Source: Phorcus lineatus
Taxonomy: Eukaryota > Mollusca > Gastropoda > Trochida > Trochidae
Reading direction: 5' to 3'
Assembly (NCBI GenBank): GCA_921293015.1
Contig: OV121081.1
Location: 75,347,022 to 75,411,021, forward strand
Length of the DNA: 64,000 nucleotides
The notes under the pieces were generated by a model. The model was not told where the DNA came from and made no database searches. It saw only the letters and a list, made by a program, of their open reading frames with translations. This document shows positions 14,401 through 28,300 of the stretch, piece by piece (within the stretch, counting starts at the first letter, position 1; every line of letters begins with the position of its first letter). Made by a program: the position numbers and the translations under genes.

Positions 14401-17400
14401 AGCCCATACACGTGAAAGATACTGTTTATGATAGGTTCTTTCTTTGAAATAATAATGCAGATCAATGACAAAATCTATCATAAAGCTTTGTAAACCTACC
14501 AATTTCAAAATGATGTTGTGGATGTGCATATAAACTTCCTTTTAAAAAAACTGTCATCCAGAAATCAAAGGAAAAAATTAAAGAAGCCTTCTTTAATCTA
14601 GAAAATTTTGTCAAATCTAGTTGCCAGGACTTTTTTCATAACAATTATTAAGAACCATAATTATAGTCATCTCATAAATCTTTTTTTCAGGGTGTAGGCA
14701 TATAGATTTCAATATAGTAAATGAAGAAAACGAGTTTCGTAAGTGTGATGCTATCCCCAGGAAAGCAAGAATAATTGAAAATCGTTGCTCTTTGTGCAAA
14801 AATATAATACGTTTGGTAAATGAAAACATTCTGCATATGTGGGTCTTGAAAAGGAAAAATAAATACTTAAAAAAGAAGTTTTATTAAATCAGATGAAACG
14901 ATTGGAGTCTTTGTGAAGTTACCAATTTTGAAACAGTGTTAGATACATTTGATCTGTAAAACGCATTGAATTCATATATCTAAGACGAAACGAAAGGAAG
15001 CGTTATTATGTACATTTATTTACATGTATTCATAAATCATTTGTGAAGAATTTGAGGCTATTGAAAGTTACACTTTGATTTTAACTTTACTTCTTGAATG
15101 CATCACTTTAGTCTTATGTCATGACCTATCAATTTGATAATTGCATGTAATTGATATTTTGATCGCAAGTGTTATTCTACTTTGAATACTATTATTATTA
15201 TAAGAGTTTATTCGAGTAATGCTTTACTGAACATGCTGAGCGCATCGTATATCAAGCACGGTCAATAACGGTCCTGTAACAATGATAGATTTAGCATATA
15301 CATGTGTTTTTTTCCGACAATATGCTTAATACATCCACGCCCCTGTCTGCCATTGAATGGATACATACACACCTGCACCTAGTTTGCATTATTTATTTAT
15401 TGGGTTATTCAAGTCACTAAACGGCATTAACCTGTTTATTCGATGCAATAAAGTCAGTCTCTTTTGACGAATAACCGATACAGGAAGAATCATGTAGGAA
15501 TAAACCTGTATACGCGCCGCTAATCTTTGTCACGTAACAATTGTAGAATAAAGTTTAGGTTACATCATTGGACAATTTTCTTCATGGAGCTACGCCTATC
15601 ATTCTATACATATTCACAATTATCACCTGTAATTAATGCATTCGAGTTTTGATGAAATCTTCCATATGAAGAATAGTTACTTTGTAAATATGACAATTCA
15701 ATCCTATTTGTATTCTTTTGAGTTCAAATATTTGATTTAATTCGCGGTACATATAGTTTGTACATGTTAAATTATACTTGGAGTCGATGTCGTCCCAACA
15801 GAATAAAACACTTAAAAATATAGCTAACCTGTGAAGTGTTGTAACATGCACTTTTAATAGGTATGTCAACAACAAGTCAATGCTTCATATGAATATATTT
15901 CTATGTAATAATTCGACTACTTTTACATTCGTTAATGTTACTTACGTTCTATCTCTTAAATCGTGATATCATTTCCATAATTCTTAATTATGATTCATAT
16001 AGTCAAAATATTGACACACTGTATATACTTAACATGGTGTGTAGACATGCAGTATTTGTATTTACAAATAAAAATGCATGTAAATCAACATATGTGAAAA
16101 TATGAGGTACGTTACGTGTAAACAATATGCCGCCATCAAATCACTGTAGTGGTAGATTGAGAAAGACATTCTATCATGAAGATTGACAAACGCTTATAGT
16201 TTAAACATATTTTATTTCGTAAATGAAATGGAATTGGCAAACAAGCAAATAATGCTTATTTGAATGCCGCTCCCTAACATGTGTAAAATTCATAAAACAA
16301 TGACGTTCACATGGACAGATAACAATACACATCAAATATACAGGTACAATATTAAAACAATGATGCTTAACAATTAATACAAAAACAATTTTGGAAATAT
16401 AGTTATACACATTCTTTACATATTCAAGCAAGGCAAGGCATTTTGTGGTCAGATAAATTCCTTAAATCTCTCAGATAGTGTTATTAAGTCATGTACTGAC
16501 TTCAATAATTCAAAATTAACCTGTTCAGATGACCTTGGATGGCCATATAATATTGAAGTCAAATTGAACCCTTTTTTAAAGAAATATAAATCTGATCTTA
16601 TGACAATGAAATTCGGACAGGTTAATAAAAAATAAAGCGGATCTTCTTATAAACGCTTATAAGTGATATTTGGTTATGTATATACTATATATATCATAAT
16701 ATGTAAGTGTGTGTGTCTGTGTCTGTGTTTATTTTTTGCTGTTCTTTAAGTACTGTTGTTTAGGTATAAGTTAAAGAAATTGTCTCTCAGGACCTTTTGA
16801 CCAATATCAAAGGTGCGATATCTTATGCACTTTACTTGTCAAATGTATTTGGTGAGACAATGAAAATACTCCACTCTCTCTCACTCATATGAACATCTTT
16901 GAATATGTTTATGAAATGAAATCGGACCGCAAGATAAAAACTCAATGGTGAAATATTACCTGTTATATTCCTGTAAAGTATCCACATTCAGCACCTGCAT
17001 TTGATCTTCATGAAACAATAAAACAATCAAGACTTTATGGTACAAGGCTAGACAGTTTCCGTTCAACACTCGCTCTCGAAATGCTTTGACCTAATTGGTT
17101 TCGCTACAGCGAGCAGCGTCTGTGGTCAGCAGCCCAGGCGTTGAGCCGTGAAGCTGTCTCGGCGTTAATGAGTTAAAGAAAGTATATGATTTCACTAACA
17201 GAATGGGTTTCATGAATTTTCTGAAATCTGACAATTTTGCAATTACCTTTGTGCAGGTGTATACTTGACTTGTATATATATGTTTACATAAAATCACACA
17301 TGAAATATCTACGAACACTACCCTCAGGTGCATACAGATTAGTATATATGTATATATGATTGTTTATATATCTATGTGTGTGTGCGTTTGTAAATAAATG

Positions 17401-17930
17401 TTTGAAATCATTGAATAGATTTATTTTTCATTTAATTTTGTGTGATAAAGTTTTGCATAAACTATATGTGATCTATGATATATTACTTAAAGCGAATTCA
17501 CTTACAATATATACACTAATGTAATACCGTAATTAGGCAAGTTGATATGTGTACTGACCAACAGGTGTGATGAGTTGCATTCAAGTGTGACAATTGGTGC
17601 TGAATAGTGTACCTTACATTGGTTAATTTAGAAAATATTTTGAAAAAATTTGAATAAAAATGACCCCTTGAATTCTGATTCCGATTAAAAACTGTTTTTT
17701 AAAAATTGTATGTCAATTTAAATCTCATCATCAAAACGTTTATCATTTAAACCTGACTTTGTCACCTTGAGCTAACAAACTTTCACAAAGACATGTTTTA
17801 AGAGTTTAGAACTCAACAGTTCTTTTTCTTTATAAATGCAAATGGCCTTTATATGACAATATCATTTAAACAATATGTTAAAGTTGTCAAAGATGTATTG
17901 TGTATTGGTATTGTATCCGTTGAGGTATCA
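11461..17930. other. Long AT-rich stretch without a recognised gene
   Basis: No coding family was recognised on either strand; ORFs here are at most about 80 codons and look random. Notable points are a 12-base C run at 13069-13080, a stretch richer in G+C at about 13985-14330 (with 'ccaccaaag' and 'cctccggtgg' as facing arms) that could be regulatory or a decayed element, a TG-rich run near 16700-16730, and AT-dinucleotide tracts near 11640 and 17340. Confidence 0.5.
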
Positions 17931-18000
17931 GTCGCCGGATCGCAGTATACCATTTTTGATAGGATCCGGAGGATCCGGCAAGGGTTCCGGCAAGTGTTTG
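17931..18000. repeat. Short GGATCCGG-rich repeat
   Basis: Contains ggatccggaggatccgg followed by 'caagggttccggcaag'. It shares its core with the 88-bp units at 11.3 kb but is not arranged in long units. Confidence 0.6.
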
Positions 18001-18472
18001 ATAACTAGGGAGAAAGACTGTGAAGGGCAAATAAAAGAGTAAACATTTACTCCAAAGTGTCATAAAGAAGTATGGATATACCCCAAAACCTCATGAATTA
18101 CACAATAAGGAAGTTGTTTTCCAGAAATATTTTCTTCCTTAACCTGAGACAGATTCTGTTTGTAATGTATGTGGGTGAAACCCAACGTTTATCTAATTAG
18201 ATTGACTTCCATTGAGATCGTTTCTAAAGTTTCAATGGCAATCTAAGCTAAGCAATATTTTTAAAATTTCACTGTGATTATGAGTCATATAATGCTTAAT
18301 ATTGTATTGTTTTTTAATGTTTATTTTTCTACCAATATGTAATTATATTGAGGCTTGATTAAATAACAAGTGTGCCTGTTGCCTCCATTATTCCTTTGTA
18401 TTTGAAAATCAACTAAATTATTTCACTTATTTTAGCTTTTGGATGTTTTCCAGTGACATAACTGCTTTTTTC

Positions 18473-21400
18473 CTCTAACAAATAATCTAATATTACGAAA
18501 ATTTGCACTCGACCAAACGCTTGTTGCTTTTTCCCTTCGGGTTATCATGACTGATTTTATTGGAGTATCAAATATACTATTACAACCTCAGTAGAATTTT
18601 TGAAAAAAATCAATTTTCATTTTGGGCAAGAGTTCTTTTAGAGTAATTTTCTCTTTAATAGATGTTATATACCCTTCAATTTTGAGTTAAATCAACCCTT
18701 GAAACTCATTTGAGATCAAGTTTCAAGTTGAAAAAGATAAGGTGATGCCTATATCTTCCATTTCCTTTCAACTGTTCATATCCTAAATGTTACGGATGTT
18801 TCTATTATTCTGATAAATATGTCACGTTTATATGACCTTGCTGGAGCATTTACAAGACTGATATATTCACTTGCACATCATTATTCCAATAATGCATTCC
18901 CGGCACTTTACTTATTCTGCAATAATATATGATATTAAAGATATAGGCAATTTGAGATATGACTTTTTTCTTATTTTATTTTTCTAGTTTTAATTTCTTG
19001 AAAAGTTATAAATCGGTTATTAAATTCATTTCAAATACTACTGATATCAATCGTATTCAGGAAATGTAATTTGATGAAAGATACCATTAATGATGTGAAA
19101 AGTATTTATATTCAAACTTGGAATTCATATGACATTAGTTTAAAAGTCAAACACTGATATGGAAAAGAAAGGATTTCAAGATGCATGCATTACAATTTAG
19201 GTGTAATGAGAAAACGATGTTACTATTCATAAGAAAATGGATGCTGTGGCTGTGATAATAAGAGCCAAGATCTCACGGGACTCTTCATACCAGTCACAGT
19301 TTTATTGTTGCCCATTTTAACTGATCATCCTGACTTTTTCTGCAGATAGTCCAGACAAAGTACACTCATCTGTATGAATATGGTTGTCTGATCAATTGGT
19401 GTCTTGGGAACACGTACAGACTTCTGAAACCTTTAAAGTAAAGAATTCATTTCCCTTTGGTCTTTTACATTGAAAAGAATACCCTTCAGCAAATTGTTAA
19501 ATGTTGAATACCTCTTTGAAAATGAATGTTGAGTTACAATGCACAAAGGCAAAGTTACGTTGTTGTCAGTGGATAAGGATATAGAATCAATAGTCATATA
19601 ACCAACTATAAAATCCAATACGCATTTCATATTGCATATTTTTGATCGAATATTTCAAATATATTTTTATATTGTGTCTATTGAGACAAAACTTAATCAG
19701 CCATGTAATAAAGTTAATGTTTCATCAATTTAAAAATTCATATTTTACTTCAATAATTTCAAAGCATTCCCTTCTGAGAACACCTAGAAAAGAAGTCACC
19801 TGGGAAATCTGCTGATAAGCTATTGGTCCTCTTTCAATTTCATCTGCTGATTGCTGTGATATAGTTACAATGTGACAACTACACGGACATATAGGTTACA
19901 AAAACAATTGTGCAGTGAGGACTACCTACAAAACAATAAAGGTGATAGTAAAGAACTTCTCCAGTTTACAGGCTTCAACCGCTTTCTTAAGGTAACAACA
20001 GGAATAAAAATAATTATCGTATTTTAAGCCCATGCTTTTTCTAGAAAAAGAACTCCCTTTTTTATACACTATTTTGTTTTTATTATTGTTCAAGTAGAAA
20101 ATGCATATTCTATATTCAGTAAAATGAACAGCAACAACAGCAATACAGTGTTGCCAATTTAGTTAATAAATTTTGTTTTTCTATTTTTCTATTTTCAAAA
20201 ATTCTCAGATACCGTAAGTTGATAAGCAGACATGAGTTATTTGTAAGTGAACTACACTTTACACTTCCGATGGATATCTACCTAATGCTTTCGTGAAGAA
20301 ATGAATCAATAAAATAGACATTCTTAGTAAATCAATAATACTTGAAACAACCTTAACGAAAGTGCCAACATTGATTTACAAAAAGACAACACATGAGAAT
20401 GATAACTGTTTGCAATCTTTTATCAACCAAAATGGTTTTGGCTTTGAAAATGATTCCAAGATACAATTCAATTACAATTCAGCATCCAAACTTGTTTTAG
20501 ATTTAAAAATTGGCGGAGACAGCTGGGGGTGAAATAAGTTGACACCTGCCATCTATAATGTGGTAGAGGACTTAAAATAAAAATTTTCAACAATCACGAG
20601 CAATAAAGAAAACATTCAAAACACTTAAAGTCCAAATTCAATTGAACCATTACATTATTAGATTAAAAGCACAGAAGATTTTGCATGTTGAAAATCGTTA
20701 TCTGTCAATTGATTCTGCAAAGTCATTAAACTGAAATGCTTCGCCTCAGGTTCAATAAGTATTTAAACATTGAGTTTCGTAAGTTTTGTTAACTCGGAAA
20801 AAGTGTCAGCTTCGTAATAAAATCAACAGATCTAGGGCTTCGCAATTGAATGCAGCAGCAAAAGAATCCCAACTGTCAAGTAAAATAAATTTTCTAATTT
20901 CAATGAAAAAAAATCAGTAGCTTAGCTATGTTAGCACAGCTCCAAGATTCTGAATACATTTCCCCTTCTACATGCGACAGTAACTTGTTTGAAATGAAAC
21001 ATACGAATGTGTTTTACTCTGCATTCGTTGACTGCTTAATGCAGTGGCTCTGTTCACATAATATTTGGGAATTTCAGTTTCATAGTGATTGATGTGAGAT
21101 GTTTGCAAAATCTGTGTTTTGAGACTGACACAAACATTTCAAGATGACTTTTATTATGAGGAATTTAAAGTATAAAGGACGAATTTACATGTCTCAGACA
21201 TTTTCAATGCTAATGCTTCACTTTCAATTCAAGGAAACCCATCAAGGGAATTCAAAAGATTGAAAACAATCACTGCCATATTAATTTCTCAAACTGACTT
21301 CCTTTTGAGTTTAAGTAACTAACTAGTTTTGGGTAATTGAAAACATGAAATAGAAAACTTTTTAAGAGATGAAATCTATGACTGTATAAACGATAGCATA

Positions 21401-22650
21401 TTTTTAGATTGAGCCTAGTGCTGTTTCCTGGTAACAAGTTTACTTATGTCATTTCGTTAGAACATTACATTATTTACTATATTTGCAGTAGTGATGCAAT
21501 TGTATTGCAGTCTAGACAACGAAGTTTCAAATGGCTAGTCAAGATCCAAGCTGATTTAGTAACTCTTCATCCATCTTTTGGATATGACAACATACAACCA
21601 AATGGAGAGACGAACTTTCCTTCTTGCATTTCGAGTCAATGTAATTACCATATTGGTTTTCATTCTGTAAAATTTTCTCTTACTTTTACTTATACCCAAT
21701 ACAATGTGCTTGCTTCAATGAATATTGAATCTATAGTACAGCATAACTTTTCCATTTCTTTTTTAAGCTCACAAGCCTAATTACCCCAACATTTGATAAA
21801 ATCACATACTATTTTCAACTAATATGTTCTAACACTTATAGAATGGCCATGCTAAGATCAAAATATATGTGACACATATCAAAGTAAAAAATCGGTCAGT
21901 CACATCTGTATATGTAAAGGAAAGTAATAGAACACGATGAGTTTAAATAAAAACGTTGCTACCATATCTAACTGCCACATCTGACTTACGGACAAGGACT
22001 CTTGCCTCTTGATTGGCTATGCGGACCCATCAAAATGGTTACTGTCGAGTCCTATAAAGCAATTTGTTTCATATAATATCTGAAAAATTAGCAGCAAAAG
22101 CTATGAATGGCTCCAAACTTTAAGTTGATAAAATCAAGATTATATGAATATATTCAAGATTAAATGGTATTCCTCTAATGTTGAACACATATTTTACATT
22201 GCCTTTTCTATATATCTTATTAAGATTGCATCATTATTACTCTCCTTTTTTAATAATACACGCACAACATATGCATAATGAAACAAACAAAAAGGGAGCC
22301 CATGACTCTGAAAATGTCATGGTGATGAAATACTGACTTCTTCATGTAACTGCCGTTTAAAGAAGCATGTAGGCGTGTTTGTTAGAGACGTCACGGTTAT
22401 GAAGTGAAAATGCGTCCCAGAATGACACAACGTTTAACGACTCCTTGAATGAGTTTAAGACTTCATTCACAACAAGATTGAAAAAGATGTTTCGCAGATT
22501 ATCGTCATTTTTGAAGCTGCAATAACGACGACAAGCATTTGGGTAAAAGAAAATTTAATATTGACGTATGTGTTTGTAAAAAGGTTCTTCGGTTAAAGTC
22601 AGTATTTTGTAGTACAAAATATTCAGAAATGTAAATAGACTATTGTCTTA
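18473..22650. repeat. Array unit copy 2
   Basis: Marker blocks occur at 18473-18625 (aacaaataatctaatatt, then 'gggttatcatgactgatttt' and 'attggagtatcaaatatact'), 19320-19440 (agtccagacaaagtacac, 'tctgtatgaatatggttg'), 20745-20880 (caggttcaataagtattt, 'gtaattgaatgcagc'-like), 21050-21345 (ctgttcacataat, 'aacatttcaagatgac', 'ctcagacat') and 22070-22650 (matching 655-1300). The order is the same as in copies 1 and 3. The 123-codon ORF at 21409-21780 is not recognisable as a protein family. Confidence 0.7.
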
Positions 22651-23837
22651 ATAAGTAACACAGATGTTAAGATTGTCAATTGTCACTTCAATTCAGATAA
22701 CAGAGTTTACAGAGTAGGGATTCAAAATGTGGATTCAAATACATTTTTGCTGAAATAAATATTCATAAGAATTCTTAACTTTATATGAAGTAATTTTTTG
22801 AACTTCGATGTAGCCTTTCAATTGTTATAAATACATTGACACTTAGTTTAAAATGCTGCACTCAGAGCCTGCCAAACGTTTTGTAACATATAACTTTAGA
22901 GGAAAATCCATATAAAGTGTTAACAAATTTCTATGTTCTTCAACTTGTTTAAAGATTGTAGTCAACAAAGTAAATAGCAGTTATCATACAAGTATGTTTT
23001 GGGTTGATATTTCTCCTACATAGGAAAAAAACCCATTTTATTTCGTCTTCCTATACCACTTTGATATAGGTAAATCAACACTTTACACTAATAATAACTT
23101 AATGTGGACAATTTCTCCTTTAGGTTTAAATAACAAATTATAAATTTAACAAATGTTCATATTTTCTATTTCTTAATAATCTACTTTAATACCTAAATGT
23201 ACTGCGTTTAAATTCTTTAAAGCATTTTCTCCTTTTAAGTAACATTCTATATTGCTTTCATCAGAGACAGTACATTCAACTGCAAACGATGTAGGATCTA
23301 TCATAAAGTTACTGATTGACAAAATTTCTTGCAAATTATGAAAAGATCATAATGTACACTTGTTATGAGGTGATTTATATGTATTTTAACAAAGTCGAGA
23401 CTTCGGATAAATAATATTCGTAGTGAATTACAGATAGCCTGTACATTCATGGTCCACATTACAACATTCCATTATCGCTTCTGTCAGAAATGTTAATACT
23501 GATTGATATAGAATTCCATCGTTATCCGAAAATTACTTCTTAAATTATAAAGCAAATCTATTTTTTTTCAGATTGTTTAAAAAATTTCGATAAATTTTTC
23601 GATAAATCGGAGCACAAGTGTACTCAGAGCTAACAAAACCAAAAGTATTTTCTCCACACTCGTGATAAATCAGTGATTCAATTTAACAAATTAAAAAGTT
23701 TTAGTGGCATTCTAGAAGATTAATGTAACAATATCAATATTTAAAGGTTATTTAACTTTATTTACATATTTGCGACGTTTTGGTATTTTTAAATTATGTT
23801 TCTGTGGTACCCTTGAAATTTGAATATGAGGATGATA
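22651..23837. other. AT-rich flank; nothing recognised
   Basis: No ORF or repeat was recognised here apart from the general resemblance to the array background. The Tc1 element is inserted at its right edge. Confidence 0.5.
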
Positions 23838-24030
23838 TAAACTCTTCAAAAAAGAAACTTGACACTGACTTTCAAAGTTCAATATAAAGACCACAGATGC
23901 AAGTTAAACATTGAAATGAAAACTAAAACGCTGTTTGAAGATCTCTGTTCAGTAAATAATATTCAGAATAAGAATGATCTTGAAATGAACAGGTGCACAA
24001 GTGTTTCAACATCACAGGGGTGCACAAATG

Positions 24031-25038
24031 TCAGTATAGGGTATGGCCACCATTGGTATTGATTATTGCTTGGCACCGACGACCCATGGATGCAATCAAG
24101 TTGTCAATCACAGCCTGTGGAATGTTCTGCCATTCGTGCTGAAGTGCTGCAAGAAGTCCTGGAAGTGTTTGGGGTGGTGGATTACTACTGCGCATGCGTC
24201 GATCCAGTTCGTCCCAGAGATGCTCAATTGGTGACAAATCTGGTGACCTGGCTGGCCATGGCAATGTCTGGACATTGTAACGCTGTAAAAAGTCTTGACA
24301 AACAGGTGCAACATGTGGTCTAGCATTGTCCTGCTGAAAGAGACTACCATGGACGTTGACGTGAGGAATAACGTAAGGCTGTAGGATCAAGTCCTTATAC
24401 CGTACTCCTGTGAGGTTACCCACAACATGCACAAGGGGTGTCTTAACACCGTGACGAATCCCGGCCCACACCATGACACTCCCACGTCCAAATGGGACGA
24501 CCTCCTGAACACAGTTGGCAGCATAACGCTCTCCACGACGTCGGTATACACGTGCTCGTCCATCACTTCGTCGAAGCAGAAAACGAGACTCATCAGTGAA
24601 GAGAACGGTTCTCCACCTTGCACGTGCCCATTTAATCCTCTGTTGACACCACTGGAGACGTTCCGCCAGATGACGTTGCGTTAAAACGGGACGTCGAACC
24701 GGTCGTCGTGGAAAAAGTCCAGCCTCTCTCAGCCTGTTGCGTACTGTTTGGTCGGAAATTCGACGCAGGCCTGTTATCTGCGTTGTTGTTGACGTTGCTG
24801 TCCTGTTGCGTTCCCGAAGGTGGAGCAGTCGGATGTACTGGTCTTGGGCCCGAGTAGTCACCCTTGGTCTGCCTGACCTTGGCCTATCATCAACGCTGTT
24901 TCGGGTGTTGAAACGGGTCCACAATGAAGAGATGGTCTGTCTCGACACGCCAAAGTGTGTTGCAACATCTCGCTGCGTCGTTCTTGCTTTCAGTCTGCCA
25001 ATAGCGTTGTTGCGTTGCGCTCTGTTCAGTCTTGGCAT
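24031..25038 (-). CDS. Tc1-type DD34E transposase, 335 aa, uninterrupted
   Basis: This is the transposase expected to bind the element's inverted repeats and carry out cut-and-paste transposition at TA sites in the nucleus. Residues about 5-43 form a helix-turn-helix (DVATHFGVSRQTISSLW). A GRPR motif sits at 56-59 and a second helical DNA-binding segment at about 62-108. The catalytic residues are D149 in FTDESRF, D237 in FQQDNARPH and E272 in PDLSPIEHLWDE, with exactly 34 residues between D237 and E272, the DD34E spacing of Tc1 enzymes. The length is normal for the family and there are no stops or frameshifts. The start ATG lies about 64 bp downstream of a TATAAAAAG box. The G+C content is clearly higher than its AT-rich surroundings. 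Long antisense ORFs across it are shadows. It may be active or recently active; expression cannot be judged from the sequence. Confidence 0.95.
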   Translation of the reverse strand: MPRLNRAQRNNAIGRLKARTTQRDVATHFGVSRQTISSLWTRFNTRNSVDDRPRSGRPRVTTRAQDQYIRLLHLRERNRTATSTTTQITGLRRISDQTVRNRLREAGLFPRRPVRRPVLTQRHLAERLQWCQQRIKWARARWRTVLFTDESRFLLRRSDGRARVYRRRGERYAANCVQEVVPFGRGSVMVWAGIRHGVKTPLVHVVGNLTGVRYKDLILQPYVIPHVNVHGSLFQQDNARPHVAPVCQDFLQRYNVQTLPWPARSPDLSPIEHLWDELDRRMRSSNPPPQTLPGLLAALQHEWQNIPQAVIDNLIASMGRRCQAIINTNGGHTLY

Positions 25039-25093
25039 TCTTCAGGTCGCTGTACCGATGTTGTGTAGTCTGAATGAACTGCGGCTGATATGG

Positions 25094-25102
25094 CTTTTTA
25101 TA
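25094..25102 (-). promoter_or_regulatory. TATA box of the Tc1 transposase
   Basis: TATAAAAAG on the minus strand, 64 bp before the start codon. The decayed relative at 55.6 kb has the same sequence at almost the same distance, which supports a real core promoter. Confidence 0.65.
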
Positions 25103-25350
25103 CCCCTAAAGCAGACGTGTCTGCATGTAAACCTTCATGCTGCACGTGCTTTGGCAGAAAATGCATTTGGACGAATCGCTCGTTTTCGTCCCTGAACACA
25201 ACGTAAACTTTTTGGGCCATTGTTTTTGGTAAATTTACACTTTTGAGCAAGCCTTTCTTTAAATTACAGGTATGTATCATGAAAAAAACTGACCCGTTTC
25301 GAAAAAATCAATTTTGCATGAATGTCAAGTTTCTTTCTTTGAAGAGTTTA

Positions 25351-28300
25351 CATATGTGACTAAGTATAAATTTCCACATTAACAGTTTTCAGATTTTGTT
25401 TAAACCTTTTTATCTTAAAAGTTCATGGTGTCAAAAGATCCTGTTTACAGAAATTATGGGGGAAAGAGCAGGCACATCAGTGTTTTTTAAACATAAGCTA
25501 ATTCATGATTATTTGCCATAATTTGGATGATTTTTATCCACTTGTTGAATAACTGAAATATTTTTGCTTAAAGTATACTAACACAGGACCAATAACCAAG
25601 ATTTTAAAACACTGATTCTTTAATTCAAGTAATGTGACGTTTCTTGTCACCAAAAATTAACTTCTTTTTTATAATTGATCTAAAACGAAATGTGAATTCT
25701 GACACATTTTCAACATTTGACATTTTAGTCATAGTGTAAACGGACCCTCTTTTCACGATAGTCAAGAGCAATTGCAAGATGTAAAAGGCAACAGTGATTT
25801 TTATTATCGGGGCATTTCATGATTATATGCTCAGATTATCTTTACAGCAACAATAACCAGTAGGTATTTTGAAAAATTTAGTTTTAACAAACTAAATTAA
25901 ATCATTTAAGGCATCTGACATTTTTCAATGCATAAAGTGAATTTGCCTTTGACAAATAATCTAATAATAATAAAAGTGTGCTCTCTACAATAACCCTCAT
26001 GTTCTTTCCCACTGGGTTATCACGACTGATTTTGTTGGAGCGTCAAATATACCATTAAGGCATCAGTGTTCACTTAAATTTTTGGGGGAAATATATTTTC
26101 ACTATTTGTTTAAATTTAATAGAATTTTTTATTCGCATTCAAGTAAACACATAAAAAACGCCGACGTCCTGGACAATATGTGTTAAGGAGTTCTTTCTTA
26201 AAAGGAATAAGTCATTACGTGATGTGACATAGCAATATCGTATCATCATTACTGCTTCAAAAGTCACGCTGACTTTAAGTGTACAATTTTCAATAGGTTA
26301 TCAATTTCAAGTGAACAAATGATATCATATTATGTATTAAAATTTGGTGAGACTTATGATGTGAAAGGAAGATGTTAAAACTTAGAAATCATAATACGGA
26401 AAATTCCAAAACGCACTCATGTGTAAAAGAGAAGGATCCGTGATTTATTCCTTTTGACCCAAGTTTGAGATTTGAAAAAATGAAATAACCTATTTTAAAA
26501 ATTTGACACATGCAAGAGTCTGATAGTAAAAGCAATGAGCTGTTCACAGATTACTGCTTCTTATCAGTTTTATGGTAGCAATTTGTGACTGATCATGCTG
26601 AGTTTATCATTCTGCAGTCCAGACGAACTACAAACATCTGTATAAAAATGGTTGTTTGATCATTTGTAGAAGGATACACTTACAGGCTTCTAGAACCGTC
26701 GATGTCACGAATTCCGTCCATTTTAGTCTTTTCAACTGAACGATTTCTCTTCATGAAAGTGGTCAATGATATGAAGTTCTAATTGTACAAAGTAAGTAGA
26801 TAAGGATCAAGAATCGATATTAATCCATAGTCATGAAACGAACTGTCAAATACAATCAGCAACCTAATTCCCCATAAGCTTGGATCAAATATTTTCAGTT
26901 GTCCCTCATTCTTATTCCGGTATTTGTCAATTGCTAAAAAACTTATCATGTTCCGGCCAATATATGTTTCACCAACAGGAAGCACATTCTTCAGTTCAAT
27001 CACTTATATGCTTTCTTTATTCTAGAAACACCCACAAGTAGACAGACGTAGACATCTGCAGATTAGTTATTGATCCTCCATGAATTTGATCTGCAGTTGA
27101 CTGGAAAATAAAAAGAAATGATACAAAGCTTAGGCTAATGTAGCATAAACGTTTGAGTATCGTAGAACAAAAGCATGCTCAAACATAAGTTTTAATATCA
27201 TCCAAGTCTAGGTATTGCTGTGAAACAACGAAATCCGTGTAGTGACTAAAAGTACTAAAAGATAATACAAGTATTAAATGAAGGCCGTAATGAAGATTTA
27301 CTAAATTGGATTGTTGGATTACCTTTTGAGACTTACAAAACACTGACTAACAAAGCATTGTTCATTCTAGTAATTTAGTGATTAGCTCACGACGATTAAG
27401 ACTAGTTTATTGAGGGTTCAATGACAGCTAAGATACGAGAATTTAGAAATGCAACAACCACAAAACCTGCCAGTCCCCAGACTAAAAGTCAGCCTTCAAA
27501 TTCATTTTATATTTTAAGAGTATCAAATACAGCTGAGAATAACCGAATTGACATATGTCATTCATCCTGAGGTATCAGTACCAAAATATAAAAGCATAGA
27601 AAACATTAAAACACAGACGGTTAAATTTGACCAAACCTTTATTTCAGAGAAAGTGTTGACAATGGAGGAAGTTGGATTGGTGAAACTCGATTTGCTTCAA
27701 TTGATTCTAAAGCTAAACCCATTTGCTCCTCCTAACTTTCACTGTGTATTTGAACAGTGAGGTTTGTTCACTGGGGTAAGGTTCAGCTTAGTCAAATCAA
27801 CAATAATTGTAATCAGCAAGTGTAATTGAGTGCAATTAAACCCAAATGTAATTGGGTAACATAAAATACTTTGTAAGAGCAATTATTATTACTTGTTTAA
27901 TTACTTTAAAGTATTATCGTGAAGACCAAATGCAACTTTGGCAGTCATTCTGCAAATTTAAATACAATTTTACTTTGTTGTTTTGTCATCATAATGATCG
28001 TGATGCATTTTTTTTACTTTTTGTAAAGGAAGTAAATCTTCATTGTAGCTCCTTGATAAATTGTAAAAATTTCATTATGATAGCTCTTTATATAAAATGA
28101 TTTTTTTTGTCTTCTTGACAATAAATAATTCTCATTAATTGTCAAAAAATCAAAAGTCAAATTGGATAATATCAGGGAGTCGTTTACATAGGATCCGTGT
28201 GGAAGACATATAAGATATGTAAGAGAGTAATTGTCAACCCTCTTCCATTTGTGAGCATTGTGGGAATAAAAGGTACCTAAAACATGGCATGTCTTACTTA

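Larger units (their letters stand above)
23840..25348 (-). mobile_element. Complete Tc1-family DNA transposon
   Basis: The left terminal inverted repeat starts AACTCTTCAAAAAAG and continues AAACTTGACA. The right end is its reverse complement with one extra base. The inverted repeat is about 26 bp, and each end is flanked by a TA dinucleotide (23838-23839 and 25349-25350), the usual Tc1/mariner target duplication. The total length is 1509 bp, with one transposase gene on the minus strand and a TATA box upstream. The element interrupts a diverged array unit, so it is younger than the array. Confidence 0.95.

Noticed and set aside
21409..21780. 123-codon plus-strand ORF
   Set aside because: No motif, composition equal to background, and it lies in a repeat unit whose other copies are not open.
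24560..24600. CTGATGAGTC on the minus strand, a hammerhead-like core
   Set aside because: It is the codon run for the transposase motif TDES and lacks the GAAAC and cleavage triplet in pairing positions.
24043..25195. Several plus-strand ORFs of 63-152 codons across the Tc1 element
   Set aside because: They are antisense shadows of the transposase, which is recognised on the minus strand by its catalytic motifs and inverted ends.
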